DNA of 64,000 bases from Hyphomicrobiaceae bacterium (GCA_008933705.1 WBUN01000001.1:62001-126000), one strand, 5' to 3'. Shown: positions 7,777 to 17,101, counted from the stretch's first letter. Made by a program: numbers and translations. The notes: generated by a model not told the origin, from the sequence alone.

Positions 7777-8136
7777 ATGCCCAACCCCAAATCCCGGCCG
7801 CAGATCGCCGACGCCGCTGCCGAAATGATGCGCTCGTGCACCGTCGCGACTACCCACACCATGACCGCATCGGCCTGCCATGCCTTGGCTTGGTGGTCCA
7901 GTCTGCTTCGCGGCGCACAGGCGCAAGCCATCTTCCCGTTGGAGCCATCTGGCGGCCGCACGGTGACGCACCCTGCTGCCGCAGAGGCGCGGGAGGGAGA
8001 GCCGGACGCCACAGCACCTGGGCCCTCTCCGGAGGCATCAGCGAGCGAAGAAGCCCAGTCCGGCAACCAGACCACCTACTCGACCTACCGGTCGGCCGGC
8101 GGCCATGCCGTCGCCCAGGTCATCGTGGCGACCTGA
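7777..8136 (+). CDS. Phasin-like protein (candidate polyhydroxyalkanoate granule protein)
   Basis: A 119-aa protein with no signal peptide. Residues 9-46 form an Ala/Thr/Met-rich amphipathic helix ending in two Trp (ACHALAWWSSLLRG), reminiscent of phasin helices; the rest is Pro/Ala/Glu-rich, ending GGHAVAQVIVAT. The ATG at 7777 is preceded by GGAGG at 7764-7768 with 8-bp spacing. Upstream TGC-rich palindromes look like PhaR sites, which is the best support for a granule role. The protein is divergent, so it could be another small cytoplasmic protein. PHB depolymerase and 3-hydroxybutyrate dehydrogenase genes are elsewhere in the window. Confidence 0.55.
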   Translation: MPNPKSRPQIADAAAEMMRSCTVATTHTMTASACHALAWWSSLLRGAQAQAIFPLEPSGGRTVTHPAAAEAREGEPDATAPGPSPEASASEEAQSGNQTTYSTYRSAGGHAVAQVIVAT

Positions 8137-8171
8137 GCCAAGCCCAACCATGGATGGCCCCGAGGAAGAAG

Positions 8172-8480
8172 CTACTTCTTCGTCGACTCCTTCTTCTTGG
8201 GCGGCTTGGGCTTCGTCTTGCAGTAGGCCTTGCGCTTCTGCTTGCCTGTCTTGGAATCGACCAGCGCCGCGATCCATGAGCAGGTCGCGTCGGCCTTGCA
8301 CGCGGCTTCCTCGGTGATGGCGTTGCAGGCGCTCTTCGCCTTGACCTTCTTATCGGTCTTGGCGGGCGCCGACGGCGCCGTTGTCGTCGTCTTCTTCTCC
8401 TGAGCCGTGGCGGCGTGGGCAAACATGACCACGGCAAGGGCAGCGATCGAGGCCCCCAATCCCTTCTTGAATGGCGTCAT
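8172..8480 (-). CDS. Secreted Cys/Lys-rich small protein, paralog 1
   Basis: A 102-aa protein with a signal peptide ending in ATAQ (about residue 26), a linker of Thr/Pro/Lys, then the motif CNAITEEAACKADATCSWIA, that is C-x8-C-x5-C-x-W, a fourth Cys in KAYCKTK and a very basic tail (KPKPPKKKESTKK). The ATG is preceded by GGGGGGATT, a good ribosome site. The next gene upstream on the same strand encodes a close paralog with the same four cysteines, so this is a tandem duplication. The spacing recalls PSI-type cysteine motifs but I cannot assign a family or function. Confidence 0.75.
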   Translation of the reverse strand: MTPFKKGLGASIAALAVVMFAHAATAQEKKTTTTAPSAPAKTDKKVKAKSACNAITEEAACKADATCSWIAALVDSKTGKQKRKAYCKTKPKPPKKKESTKK

Positions 8481-8623
8481 ACGAAATCCCCCCTAACAAT
8501 CGCAAGCGGCCAACATAGCGAGAAAAGCCACCGTTTGCGAGCATGCCGATGTGCGTTCAGTATGCGCCGGACTGGCCGCAACGCTTCCCGCATTGCGGCC
8601 GTCCGAGCAACGGGCTGATAACG

Positions 8624-8902
8624 CTACTTCTTCTTCTCGTCCTTCTTGGCAGGCGCCTTCGGCTTCGCCTTGCAGGCAGCCTTGGTCTTCACCTTGCCCT
8701 TGGCGTCCTTCGTCTCGGCTACCCACTCGCAATCCGTGCGCGCCTTGCAGTCGGCTTCCTTCTTGATGGTCTTGCACGCTGCAGGCGGCTTGGGCTTGGG
8801 CGCCGTTGCCTTCTTCTCCTGGGCGGAGGCGCCGAATGCGAACAGCGCAAGCGCCACGGTCGCAGCCGATACGCTCAGACCTTTGAGAAACATGTTGTGC
8901 AC
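8624..8902 (-). CDS. Secreted Cys/Lys-rich small protein, paralog 2
   Basis: About 92 aa; same architecture as the neighbouring product: signal peptide ending GASAQ, EKKATAPKPK linker, motif CKTIKKEADCKARTDCEWVA (C-x8-C-x5-C-x-W), a fourth Cys in KAACKAK and a Lys-rich end (KKDEKKK). The GTG at 8902 is preferred as start because GGAG lies 9 bp before it; ATG codons at 8917 and 8893 are alternatives in the same frame, and alignment with the paralog would also allow 8893. Function unknown; the strongly basic tail could bind nucleic acid, anionic polymer or the cell wall. Confidence 0.7.
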   Translation of the reverse strand: MHNMFLKGLSVSAATVALALFAFGASAQEKKATAPKPKPPAACKTIKKEADCKARTDCEWVAETKDAKGKVKTKAACKAKPKAPAKKDEKKK

Positions 8903-8976
8903 GGCATTCTGCTCCATTGGTTGATGCCGGTACGGAGCATGCGCGTTGCGGGATGAACGCGCCATGAATTGCCGGG

Positions 8977-9573
8977 TCAGGACCTCCTCGCCCAGGCCAG
9001 GGCCTGCTCCAGCCGGTCATCGCCCCAGAACACCTCGCCCAGGGAGGTGACGAAGGAGGGCGCGCCGAACAGGCCGAGTGCCTGCGCCTCGGCGGTCTGG
9101 CGCTTCAACCGATCCTTGATGTCGGGAGCTTCGATAGCCGATAGGATCCTTTCGAAATCAAGATCCAAATTGCGCACAATCCGCTGCAGCACCTGCCGGT
9201 CGGCGATCTGTGCCCCCTCCGCGAACTGCGCCGAGAACACGGCGCGCGTGAACGGTGCCACCCAGCCCTCGTCGCAGCCGACCAGCGCCACGCGTGCGGC
9301 CATCAGGCTGTTCTGAGGGAAGCCCGGCGGCATGGCGAAGGGGATGCCGCGCTCCTCTGCCATGCGTGCGATATCGCGCGCCATGTAGCGGCCCTTGGCC
9401 GGATAGATGTTGAACGGCGACGTGTTCCACCCTTGCGCATGAAAGATCGGGCCGAGCAGAAACGGCCTGTACTCGATGCTGACGCCGGCAGCCGCTGCCA
9501 GCGGCTCGATGCGCATGGCGCTGAGATAGGAGTAGGTGGAGGCGAACTCGTACCAGAACTGAAGATTGGGCAA
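8977..9573 (-). CDS. 2-hydroxychromene-2-carboxylate isomerase family (DsbA-like)
   Basis: Glutathione-dependent isomerase family protein of 198 aa related to NahD and kappa-class GSTs. The thioredoxin-like start FWYEFASTYSYL carries the catalytic-type Ser in place of CxxC, followed by a helical insert, and the C-terminal signature LFGAPSFVTSLGEVFWGDDRLE is complete. In naphthalene degraders the enzyme isomerises an aromatic ring-cleavage product; in genomes without such pathways, as seems the case here, the substrate is unknown. It is a single gene, 11 bp downstream of nothing on its strand, with the 166-bp repeat element beginning 37 bp upstream of its start. Confidence 0.88.
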   Translation of the reverse strand: MPNLQFWYEFASTYSYLSAMRIEPLAAAAGVSIEYRPFLLGPIFHAQGWNTSPFNIYPAKGRYMARDIARMAEERGIPFAMPPGFPQNSLMAARVALVGCDEGWVAPFTRAVFSAQFAEGAQIADRQVLQRIVRNLDLDFERILSAIEAPDIKDRLKRQTAEAQALGLFGAPSFVTSLGEVFWGDDRLEQALAWARRS

Positions 9574-9610
9574 TCCGGTCTCCCTCGCTGCGGTTGGAAT
9601 CGGGGCAATT

Positions 9611-9776
9611 CTAGTGTGATGATTGAGGACTTCGCCGGTGTTGCCGGCATGCTCGGAGCGAATTTCCCGACCTTAATCACACGAGCAACACTATGAACAT
9701 AGTGTCCCTCTTGATTCCGAAGTTCGCTCCCGAGCCTGCAGCAAACCTCGGCGAACTTCGAAAGTCCGGACACTAG
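9611..9776 (+). repeat. 166-bp structured repeat element, copy A
   Basis: Starts CTAGTGTGATGATTGAG and ends GTCCGGACACTAG, giving terminal inverted repeats CTAGTGT/ACACTAG. A second copy of the same length, about four-fifths identical by eye, lies inverted at 35954-36119. Inside are two hairpins: ACACTAT-GAAC-ATAGTGT (9688-9705) and CGAAGTTCGC / GCGAACTTCG (about 9718-9760). An ATG at 9693 opens a 27-codon frame (begins MNIVSLLIPKFAP) closed by the TAG of the terminal repeat. No target-site duplication is clear. Could be a MITE-like element or a mobile structured-RNA/REP unit. Confidence 0.75.
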
Positions 9777-10003
9777 CGAAGATTGGAGATGATTGCCTTC
9801 TGCGTTTCATGGCGCGTCCTCAGCGTTCTTCCCGAGGCCGCGGTGAGGCGGAGGCCGAGGCCGGCTGCGTGCTTCTTGCGGCTGGTCTCGCTGCATGCCT
9901 CCCCGCACGCCTGGTTGGCCTCCACGAGCCGGGTGGCGGCGCCGGTCAAGGCGATCAGGAGGAGGCCGGACAGGGCAATGGCGCGCGGCGACAATTGCGG
10001 CAT
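9773..10003 (-). CDS. Possible small exported protein, stop codon inside the repeat
   Basis: A 76-aa frame beginning MPQLSPRAIALSGLLLIALTGAATRLVEA, which looks like a signal peptide or membrane anchor, followed by a Cys pair (ACGEAC) and a basic stretch. CGGAG stands 6 bp before the ATG at 10003 (ATG 10006 also possible). Its stop codon lies in the terminal inverted repeat of the 166-bp element, so the C-terminus (IISNLR) may have been created by the insertion. I recognise no family. The call rests on the signal-like start and ribosome site only. Between it and argG (10004-10177) I see nothing else. Confidence 0.35.
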   Translation of the reverse strand: MPQLSPRAIALSGLLLIALTGAATRLVEANQACGEACSETSRKKHAAGLGLRLTAASGRTLRTRHETQKAIISNLR

Positions 10004-10177
10004 CATCAACTCCGAAGCGTCTCGGGCAGCAGCTTGCGGATATGACGCCGTAACGTCGAAAATGGCTCAGGTGCGGGATCGGCGGCGCCGGACGTGCCCG
10101 GTGCGGCCCCCGGTCTTGCTGTCGGTGCCTCCGATCCATATAAGCCGCAGCAAGTCTGCAGCTCGGGAATGTCCGTC

Positions 10178-11398
<1,221 letters not shown>

Positions 11399-11415
11399 TT
11401 GAGGGGCGTCGCGCG

Positions 11416-11477
11416 GGGGTCAGACGCCTCGCGCCCGCTCAAGGCCCATTCGAACGGTCGAGCGGGGGTCTGACCCC
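11416..11477 (+). repeat. Inverted repeat downstream of argG
   Basis: GGGGTCAGAC (11416-11425) and its exact inverse GTCTGACCCC (11468-11477) bracket 42 bp that also contain GCCCGCTC/GAGCGGG-like arms. It begins 17 bp after the argG stop and ends 18 bp before the M50 protease start, so it may end argG transcription or act as an mRNA processing hairpin; there is no T-run. It resembles a common interspersed repeat motif. Confidence 0.5.
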
Positions 11478-11495
11478 GTCGCCAGGGAAAGCACG

Positions 11496-12173
11496 ATGCT
11501 TACGCGCATGGAGATCGGCCGCATCGCCGGCATCACGATCTACCTCGACATGTTTTTCGTGCTGATCCTGCTGATCTTCACCTACCCCTACTTCACCAGC
11601 GGCAGCACGCAGATGATGTCGGCAGGGTTCGTCATCGTCATCGGCTTGCTGTTATCGATCCTTCTGCACGAGCTGGGGCACGCCTTCGCCGGGCGCCTGT
11701 TCCGCGCGCACGTCTCCCACATCGAGCTGACCGGGCTCGGCGGCATCGCCCACTTCGAGCACTCCCTGCCGCGCTCCGCCCTTGCTCGCTCGGCCATCTA
11801 CCTCGCCGGTCCTGCAGTCAATCTGGCGTTGTGGCTCGGGCTCGGTGTGCTGGTCGGCGAGGCCGTGGGCACGGGCAGCCCGATGCTCGCCCTCCCGCTC
11901 GCTGTGCTGTCGTCGGCCAACTTCTTCCTCATGATCTTCAACCTGCTCCCCGCCTACCCGCTCGATGGCGGCCACACGCTGGATGCTTGGCTCGGCGCCA
12001 TCCTGGGGCCGATCTGGTCGGTGCGCATCGTTGCCGGTCTCGGGCTGGTGGTGGCCGTCGGTGTCGGCCTCTACGCCCTCCCGACCGGCATCTTCCTGCT
12101 CTTCGTCGCCCTGTTCCTGGCGCAGGCCAACTGGGAGGCGCTGCAGAGCGTGCGCAACTCGCGCTGGCGGTGA
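11496..12173 (+). CDS. Site-2 protease family (M50) membrane metalloprotease
   Basis: Intramembrane zinc protease of 225 aa with about six helices. The zinc motif HELGH is at residues 58-62 in SILLHELGHAFAGRLF and the third ligand motif NLLPAYPLDGGH is in the later helix; both are intact. No CBS or PDZ domain is present, so it is a minimal SpoIVFB-like/rhomboid-sized S2P. Substrates of such proteases are usually membrane-anchored regulators, but none is evident next to it; the neighbours are argG and an enoyl-CoA hydratase in opposite orientation. Confidence 0.9.
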   Translation: MLTRMEIGRIAGITIYLDMFFVLILLIFTYPYFTSGSTQMMSAGFVIVIGLLLSILLHELGHAFAGRLFRAHVSHIELTGLGGIAHFEHSLPRSALARSAIYLAGPAVNLALWLGLGVLVGEAVGTGSPMLALPLAVLSSANFFLMIFNLLPAYPLDGGHTLDAWLGAILGPIWSVRIVAGLGLVVAVGVGLYALPTGIFLLFVALFLAQANWEALQSVRNSRWR

Positions 12174-12198
12174 GGGGAGGCGCCGTCAGCCGATCGCG

Positions 12199-12978
12199 TC
12201 AACGCTTCTTGGCGGCGAAGAACGCTGCAATCGCAGCTTGCGGCTCGCCGGTCTTGTAGGCATCCGACAGCGCGTTGATACCGGCGTAGATGCCTTCCTC
12301 CACCGACACCCGCTCCCAGCGGTTCATCAGCGCCTTCTGCGCGCGGATCGCCTCCGGTGTGCCTTTGCAGATGCCGGCGAGCCACGGCTCGATTGCCCCA
12401 TCTAGCTCCTCGGCCGCCGCCACCTTCTGTACGAAGCCCATGGCCAGCGCCTCTGCGGCCGAATACGTCGCTCCTGTCAGCAGCATCTCGCGGGTGCGGC
12501 CCCAGCCGATTTGACCCGGCAGCAGCGCCGCCTCGATCACCGAAGGGATGCCCATGTGCACCTCGGGCATGCCGAAGGTCGCGCCATCCGACGCCGCCCG
12601 CATGTCGCAGCTCGCCGCCACCTCCAGCCCCGCGCCGAGGCAGAACCCGTTCACGCGCGCGATGACCGGCACCGGGCAGTCGCGGATGGCTTTGCACGCG
12701 TAGTGCAGCCGCGTGATGAACAGCCGCGCGCTGTCGGCGCAGAAGGCGCCAAGCTCATTGAGGTCCGCCCCGCCGATGAAGGCGCGTGCGCCGGCACCCG
12801 TCAGCACCACGGCGCGCAGCGACTTGTCCTCGCCGATCTTCGCAAACGCCTCGCCCAGCCGCACCACCTGGTCGGTCGACAGGCAGTTCAGCTTGCGCAC
12901 GTTTTCCACTGCAACATGCGCTACCCGCGCCCCGCCGGGCCGTTCGACCACCTTCACATGTACGGCTGCTTCGGACAT
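12199..12978 (-). CDS. Enoyl-CoA hydratase/isomerase (crotonase) family
   Basis: Crotonase-fold enzyme of 259 aa acting on acyl-CoA thioesters. The first oxyanion segment is GARAFIGGADLNEL, the second VNGFCLGAGLEVAASCD, and the two acidic positions of hydratases are kept (Glu in GAGLE, Glu in GMPEVHMGIPS), so hydratase activity is likely. The ATG at 12978 follows GAGGAG; the frame extends upstream to 13095 without a better start. It stands divergent from the CxxC unknown gene 44 bp away. Substrate chain length or pathway cannot be told. Confidence 0.9.
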   Translation of the reverse strand: MSEAAVHVKVVERPGGARVAHVAVENVRKLNCLSTDQVVRLGEAFAKIGEDKSLRAVVLTGAGARAFIGGADLNELGAFCADSARLFITRLHYACKAIRDCPVPVIARVNGFCLGAGLEVAASCDMRAASDGATFGMPEVHMGIPSVIEAALLPGQIGWGRTREMLLTGATYSAAEALAMGFVQKVAAAEELDGAIEPWLAGICKGTPEAIRAQKALMNRWERVSVEEGIYAGINALSDAYKTGEPQAAIAAFFAAKKR

Positions 12979-13021
12979 TCTCTTCTCCTCGTTGCCGTGA
13001 TCGAGTTTGGCAGATTGCGCG

Positions 13022-13669
13022 ATGCCGCTCCAGAACCGCGTCACGCCCGAAGGCGAGATCATCGCCACGCCGTACCGCGGCCTGATGCTGGGCAACCGCG
13101 GCGGCTGCTTTCACAACGCAGACAAGACGCTCAAGCCGCGCCGTTGGGCCAGCAAGCAGTGGATTGCCTGCGTGCTTTCCTTCAAGGGCCGCCGGCGCCA
13201 GCTCATGCAGCCCAACCGCTACACCGAGCTGTTCTTTCTCGACGAAGCCACCGCCCTTGCTGCCGGCCATCGTCCCTGCTTCGAGTGCCGCCGCGCCGAG
13301 GCCCGGCGCTTTGCCGCACTTTGGGCGAAGGCGCAGACGATGGCGGCGTCGCCGCGCGCTGCGGAGATGGACGGGGCGCTTCACGAGGAGCGCGTCGGGC
13401 CCTCCCGCAGCAAGCTGGCCCATGTTGCTCCTCTTGCCGGCCTGCCCGACGGCGTGTTCGTGCGCTACGCGCATCCCGGCGACCCGGCGCGCGCCTATCT
13501 TATTGACGCCAATGTGTTTCTGGCTTGGACCCCGGCCGGGTACGAGGCGGTTCTGCCGCGGCCGCCGCTGGCTCACATCGAAGTCCTAACGCCGCCTTCG
13601 ATCGTTGCCGTACTTTCTGCCGGATATCGTCCCATGTTGCACCCCTCGGCCGCGGCCCTGACGGGCTGA
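13022..13669 (+). CDS. Conserved unknown protein with HRPCFECRR motif
   Basis: A 215-aa cytoplasmic protein without signal or membrane helix. The middle holds LAAGHRPCFECRRAEA, a CxxC that could bind a metal, in a setting like the DNA-methyl-phosphotriester Zn motif of Ada-type proteins; the first third (RVTPEGEIIATPYRG...GNRGGCFH...RRWASKQWIACVL) is strongly basic and aromatic. I recall homologs annotated hypothetical in alphaproteobacteria. ATG 13022 is chosen over the TTG at 13007, which only adds five residues. Function unknown; nucleic-acid contact is a guess from the basic composition. Confidence 0.75.
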   Translation: MPLQNRVTPEGEIIATPYRGLMLGNRGGCFHNADKTLKPRRWASKQWIACVLSFKGRRRQLMQPNRYTELFFLDEATALAAGHRPCFECRRAEARRFAALWAKAQTMAASPRAAEMDGALHEERVGPSRSKLAHVAPLAGLPDGVFVRYAHPGDPARAYLIDANVFLAWTPAGYEAVLPRPPLAHIEVLTPPSIVAVLSAGYRPMLHPSAAALTG

Positions 13670-13697
13670 CGACGCTCACACTGGGGAAACAGCCTGC

Positions 13698-14516
13698 ATG
13701 ACTCGCTCCACGCTCAAGCGCACCCTTCGGCGCATGTACGCCATACTGGCCATCGTGCTTGCCATCTCGCTTCTCGCCAAGTTCGTCGATCACATCCCGG
13801 CGCTCAGGGGCTCGGGTCTGGAGGCCGCGCTCAAGGACGTCTATGAATACCTGAGGGATATGTCGCTGCTGATCGCCACCGGCGGCGTTGCCTACATCAC
13901 CAACGTGTTCCAGAAGCGGTCGAGCTTTGTCGAGGCGCTGAAGGAGGAGTGGCGCGACATCATCGCCACCAAGTCGGCCCTGTTCGCCTACACCCAGCTC
14001 GAGCGTCCGACGCAGGAGGAATACCTCGCGACATTCTGCAAGCTGTCCGAGACGATCGACAACATGCGCTCGGTCTACCAGAACGTCGGTGAGACGGACG
14101 ATCTCGTCGGCCTCTATCCCTTCGCGCCGCTGCACGACATGCGCCGCGCGCTGCAGACGCTCGACCCGCGCAAGGCATCCGTTGCCGACGCAGAGACGCG
14201 CAACCTCGTGCGCGACGCCATCCTGCAATCGTTCTATGCCCTGCGAGAGACCTTCCTGGAGGAGCTGGATCTGGAGGAGCCCGACCATCCCCTGCTGATC
14301 TCGGGCGGGCGTCGCATCAAGAAGTCCGGCTCGACCGGCTGGGCCCGCCGCGCGCAGGATCGCCAGCGCACCCGCCAGGATCGCACGCCCTCCCCCGAGC
14401 CGCGCATCGATGAGCTGCTGGCCCGGCTCTACGACAAGGAGAACCAGACCGCCAAGCCGTGGCGCCAGACCATGAGCGAAGCCGCAACGGTGCAGCCCAA
14501 CGGGCGCGGAGCCTGA
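13698..14516 (+). CDS. Inner-membrane protein of unknown function
   Basis: A 272-aa protein with an N-terminal helix (about residues 13-30, YAILAIVLAISLLAKFV) and a second likely helix near 55-72 (MSLLIATGGVAYITNVF), then a soluble helical domain with many acidic residues (ETIDNMRSVYQNVGETDDL) and a basic, probably unstructured tail (SGGRRIKKSGSTGWARRAQDRQRTRQDRT). GGGGA precedes the ATG. I do not recognise the family. It is 28 bp after the CxxC protein gene on the same strand, so the two may be co-transcribed. Confidence 0.72.
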   Translation: MTRSTLKRTLRRMYAILAIVLAISLLAKFVDHIPALRGSGLEAALKDVYEYLRDMSLLIATGGVAYITNVFQKRSSFVEALKEEWRDIIATKSALFAYTQLERPTQEEYLATFCKLSETIDNMRSVYQNVGETDDLVGLYPFAPLHDMRRALQTLDPRKASVADAETRNLVRDAILQSFYALRETFLEELDLEEPDHPLLISGGRRIKKSGSTGWARRAQDRQRTRQDRTPSPEPRIDELLARLYDKENQTAKPWRQTMSEAATVQPNGRGA

Positions 14517-14546
14517 TCGGCGGCATCTGTCCTCCGTACGGCCGGC

Positions 14547-15059
14547 TCAGGACCGGTCGGCTTCGGGAGAGGCCGGCTCGGGAACCGGCTTCTTCCTGCG
14601 CGCGGTCTCCAGGGTGTCGTAGGCGGCGTTTATGCGCCGTGCCATGTCTGCGAGATAAGCGCGCACCTCCGCCGGCAGCTCGGCTGTCGCATACCGGTCC
14701 GGATGGTAGATCTTGGCCTGCGCCAGGTATGCTTGCCGGATGTCCTCGGCGCTGGCACCGGCTGACACGCCGAGGATGGCATAGGGATCGAACGAGCCAC
14801 CTGTCCTGCTTCCGGCGCCAAGTTGGGGTGCGGCGGGCATATTCAGCTCTTTGACCGACCTCAGGGCCGACTTGGCGATGAACATGCGCTCGCCGCCAAA
14901 CGGCTCGAACTCGATGAAGCTCGAGGGCCCGTTCAGGACCTCCGTAAGGGCCCGGTCCGCCGGCACGGCGAATTTGCCCTTGAGATCGCGCCCGCCCTCC
15001 AGGGCGATCTCGACACACAGCGGCCCACCGGCTCTGCTGCTCTTGTGACGATCGAACAT
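14547..15059 (-). CDS. J-domain protein (DnaJ-like co-chaperone)
   Basis: A 170-aa protein whose C-terminal half is a J-domain: FDPYAILGVSAGASAEDIRQ, then YLAQAKIYHPDRY with the HPD tripeptide that stimulates DnaK ATPase, and a closing helix ARRINAAYDTLETARR. The N-terminal part is a small strand-rich domain without Cys repeats or G/F region, so it is a class C J-protein with its own adaptor domain. ATG 15059 is used; the frame runs to 15215 but upstream sequence is not protein-like. It is divergent from typA, 209 bp apart. Client unknown. Confidence 0.85.
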   Translation of the reverse strand: MFDRHKSSRAGGPLCVEIALEGGRDLKGKFAVPADRALTEVLNGPSSFIEFEPFGGERMFIAKSALRSVKELNMPAAPQLGAGSRTGGSFDPYAILGVSAGASAEDIRQAYLAQAKIYHPDRYATAELPAEVRAYLADMARRINAAYDTLETARRKKPVPEPASPEADRS

Positions 15060-15268
15060 GCCTTGAAACTTGCTCCGCACAGCCCATGTCGAGGCAGCGG
15101 CCGCCCGTTTCGTCCTTCGCAACAAATTCGATGCTGGAAGCGCAATGGGCTGAGCGCGCTGGCGGGCGAGCGCAGAATATGCTACCCGCCCCGTCAGAAT
15201 GGTGCGCTGCAGCATGTGCCGCGCTCCCCCAGAGCCGAAAGGCCATAGTATCCCTTAAGGATCGGTAT

Positions 15269-17101
15269 ATGGAACTTCGCAATATTGCGATCATCGCGCA
15301 CGTCGACCACGGAAAGACGACGCTGGTCGACGCCCTGCTGCAGCAAGCCGGCGCCTTCCGCGAGAACCAGCGGGTGGAAGCGCAGGCCATGGACAGCAAC
15401 GATCTGGAGCGCGAGCGCGGCATCACCATTCTGGCGAAGTGCACCTCCATCCTGTGGAAGGACACGCGCATCAACATCGTCGACACGCCGGGCCACGCGG
15501 ACTTCGGCGGCGAGGTAGAGCGCATCCTCAACATGGTCGACGGTGCCATCGTTCTCGTCGACGCCTCCGAGGGGCCGCTGCCGCAGACCAAGTTCGTCGT
15601 CTCCAAGGCGCTGAAGCAGGGCTTGAGGCCTATCGTCGCCATCAACAAGATCGACCGGCCGGACGAGCGCCACGATGCCGTCCTGAACGAGATCTTCGAT
15701 CTGTTCGCCAACCTCGACGCTACCGACGAGCAACTCGATTTCCCCGTGCTCTACGGCTCGGGCCGCGACGGCTGGATGGCGGCCGACCCCAAGGGGCCGC
15801 GCAAGGATCTCGTTCCCCTGTTCGAGCTAGTGCTGCGCCACGTGCCGCCGCCGCACATCGAGGAGGGCCCGTTCCGCATGCTGGCCACCACGCTCGAGGC
15901 CGATCCCTATCTCGGGCGCATCCTCACCGGCCGCATCAGCTCTGGCAGCATCAGGCCCAATCAGACCATCAAGGCCATCAGCCGCGAGGGAAAGCTGATC
16001 GAGACGGCGCGCGTGACCAAGGTGCTGGCCTTCCGCGGGCTGGAACGCACCGCGGTGGAGCTTGCCGAGGCGGGCGATATCGTCGCCGTCGCCGGCATCA
16101 CGCAGGCAACCGTCGCCGACACGCTGTGCGATCCCGCGGTCGAGACGCCGCTGCCGGCCCAGCCGATTGATCCGCCCACCATCTCCATGATGTTTCGCAT
16201 CAACGACGGTCCCTTTGCCGGCCAGGAAGGCGACAAGGTCCAAAGCCGCGTCATCCGCGACCGCCTGCTCAAGGAGGCGGAGCGCAACGTTGCCATCCGC
16301 GTTACCGAGTCGAACGACAAGGACGCCTACGAGGTGGCGGGCCGGGGCGAATTGCAGCTCGGCATCCTGATCGAGACCATGCGCCGCGAGGGCTTCGAGC
16401 TCACTGTCTCGCGCCCGCAGGTCCTGTTCCGGACGGATACGGTCACCAAGCGCAAGCTCGAGCCCATCGAGGAAGTCATCATCGACGTCGACGAGGAGCA
16501 TTCCGGCATCGTGGTGCAGAAGCTCGCCGAGCGGCGCGGCGACCTCACGGAGATGCGTCCCTCGGGCGGCGGACGCCAGCGTCTCGTCTTCCACGTGCCG
16601 ACGCGCGGACTGATCGGCTATCAGGGCGAACTCTTGACCGACACGCGTGGCACTGCCGTCATGAACCGGCTGTTCCATGACTACGCGCCTTACAAGGGCG
16701 AGGTCACGGGGCGGCGCAACGGCGTGCTTATCTCGAATGCCGCCGGCGAGGCGACGGCCTACTCGCTGTTCTACCTGCAGGACCGCGGGGCCATGATGAT
16801 CGACCCGCAGACGCGCGTCTACGAGGGCATGATCGTCGGCCAGCACACGCGCGACAACGATCTCGTCGTCAACATCATTCAGGGCAAGAAGCTCTCCAAC
16901 GTGCGCGCGGCCGGCAAGGACGAGGCCATGATCCTCACCCCTCCGATGCGCCTCACGCTGGAGCGGGCGCTGTCCTACATCCAGGACGACGAGCTCGTCG
17001 AGGTGACGCCGAAGTCGATCCGCCTGCGCAAGCGCTGGCTTGACCCCAACGAGCGCAAGAAGCGCGACCGCGCCCGTGAGGCCGAGAAGGAAGCCGTTTA
17101 G
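15269..17101 (+). CDS. typA: Translational GTPase BipA/TypA
   Basis: Ribosome-binding GTPase (610 aa) that helps 50S assembly and growth under stress and low temperature. P-loop AHVDHGKT at residues 10-17, switch I RGIT, G3 DTPGH, G4 NKID are all intact; EF-G-like domains III and V and the BipA-specific C-terminal domain follow, and the length is normal. AAGGA lies 7 bp upstream of the ATG at 15269; the open frame to 15086 is overlap with the divergent J-protein promoter. A GC-rich inverted repeat TGCCCGC/GCGGGCA just after the stop may help termination. Confidence 0.97.
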   Translation: MELRNIAIIAHVDHGKTTLVDALLQQAGAFRENQRVEAQAMDSNDLERERGITILAKCTSILWKDTRINIVDTPGHADFGGEVERILNMVDGAIVLVDASEGPLPQTKFVVSKALKQGLRPIVAINKIDRPDERHDAVLNEIFDLFANLDATDEQLDFPVLYGSGRDGWMAADPKGPRKDLVPLFELVLRHVPPPHIEEGPFRMLATTLEADPYLGRILTGRISSGSIRPNQTIKAISREGKLIETARVTKVLAFRGLERTAVELAEAGDIVAVAGITQATVADTLCDPAVETPLPAQPIDPPTISMMFRINDGPFAGQEGDKVQSRVIRDRLLKEAERNVAIRVTESNDKDAYEVAGRGELQLGILIETMRREGFELTVSRPQVLFRTDTVTKRKLEPIEEVIIDVDEEHSGIVVQKLAERRGDLTEMRPSGGGRQRLVFHVPTRGLIGYQGELLTDTRGTAVMNRLFHDYAPYKGEVTGRRNGVLISNAAGEATAYSLFYLQDRGAMMIDPQTRVYEGMIVGQHTRDNDLVVNIIQGKKLSNVRAAGKDEAMILTPPMRLTLERALSYIQDDELVEVTPKSIRLRKRWLDPNERKKRDRAREAEKEAV

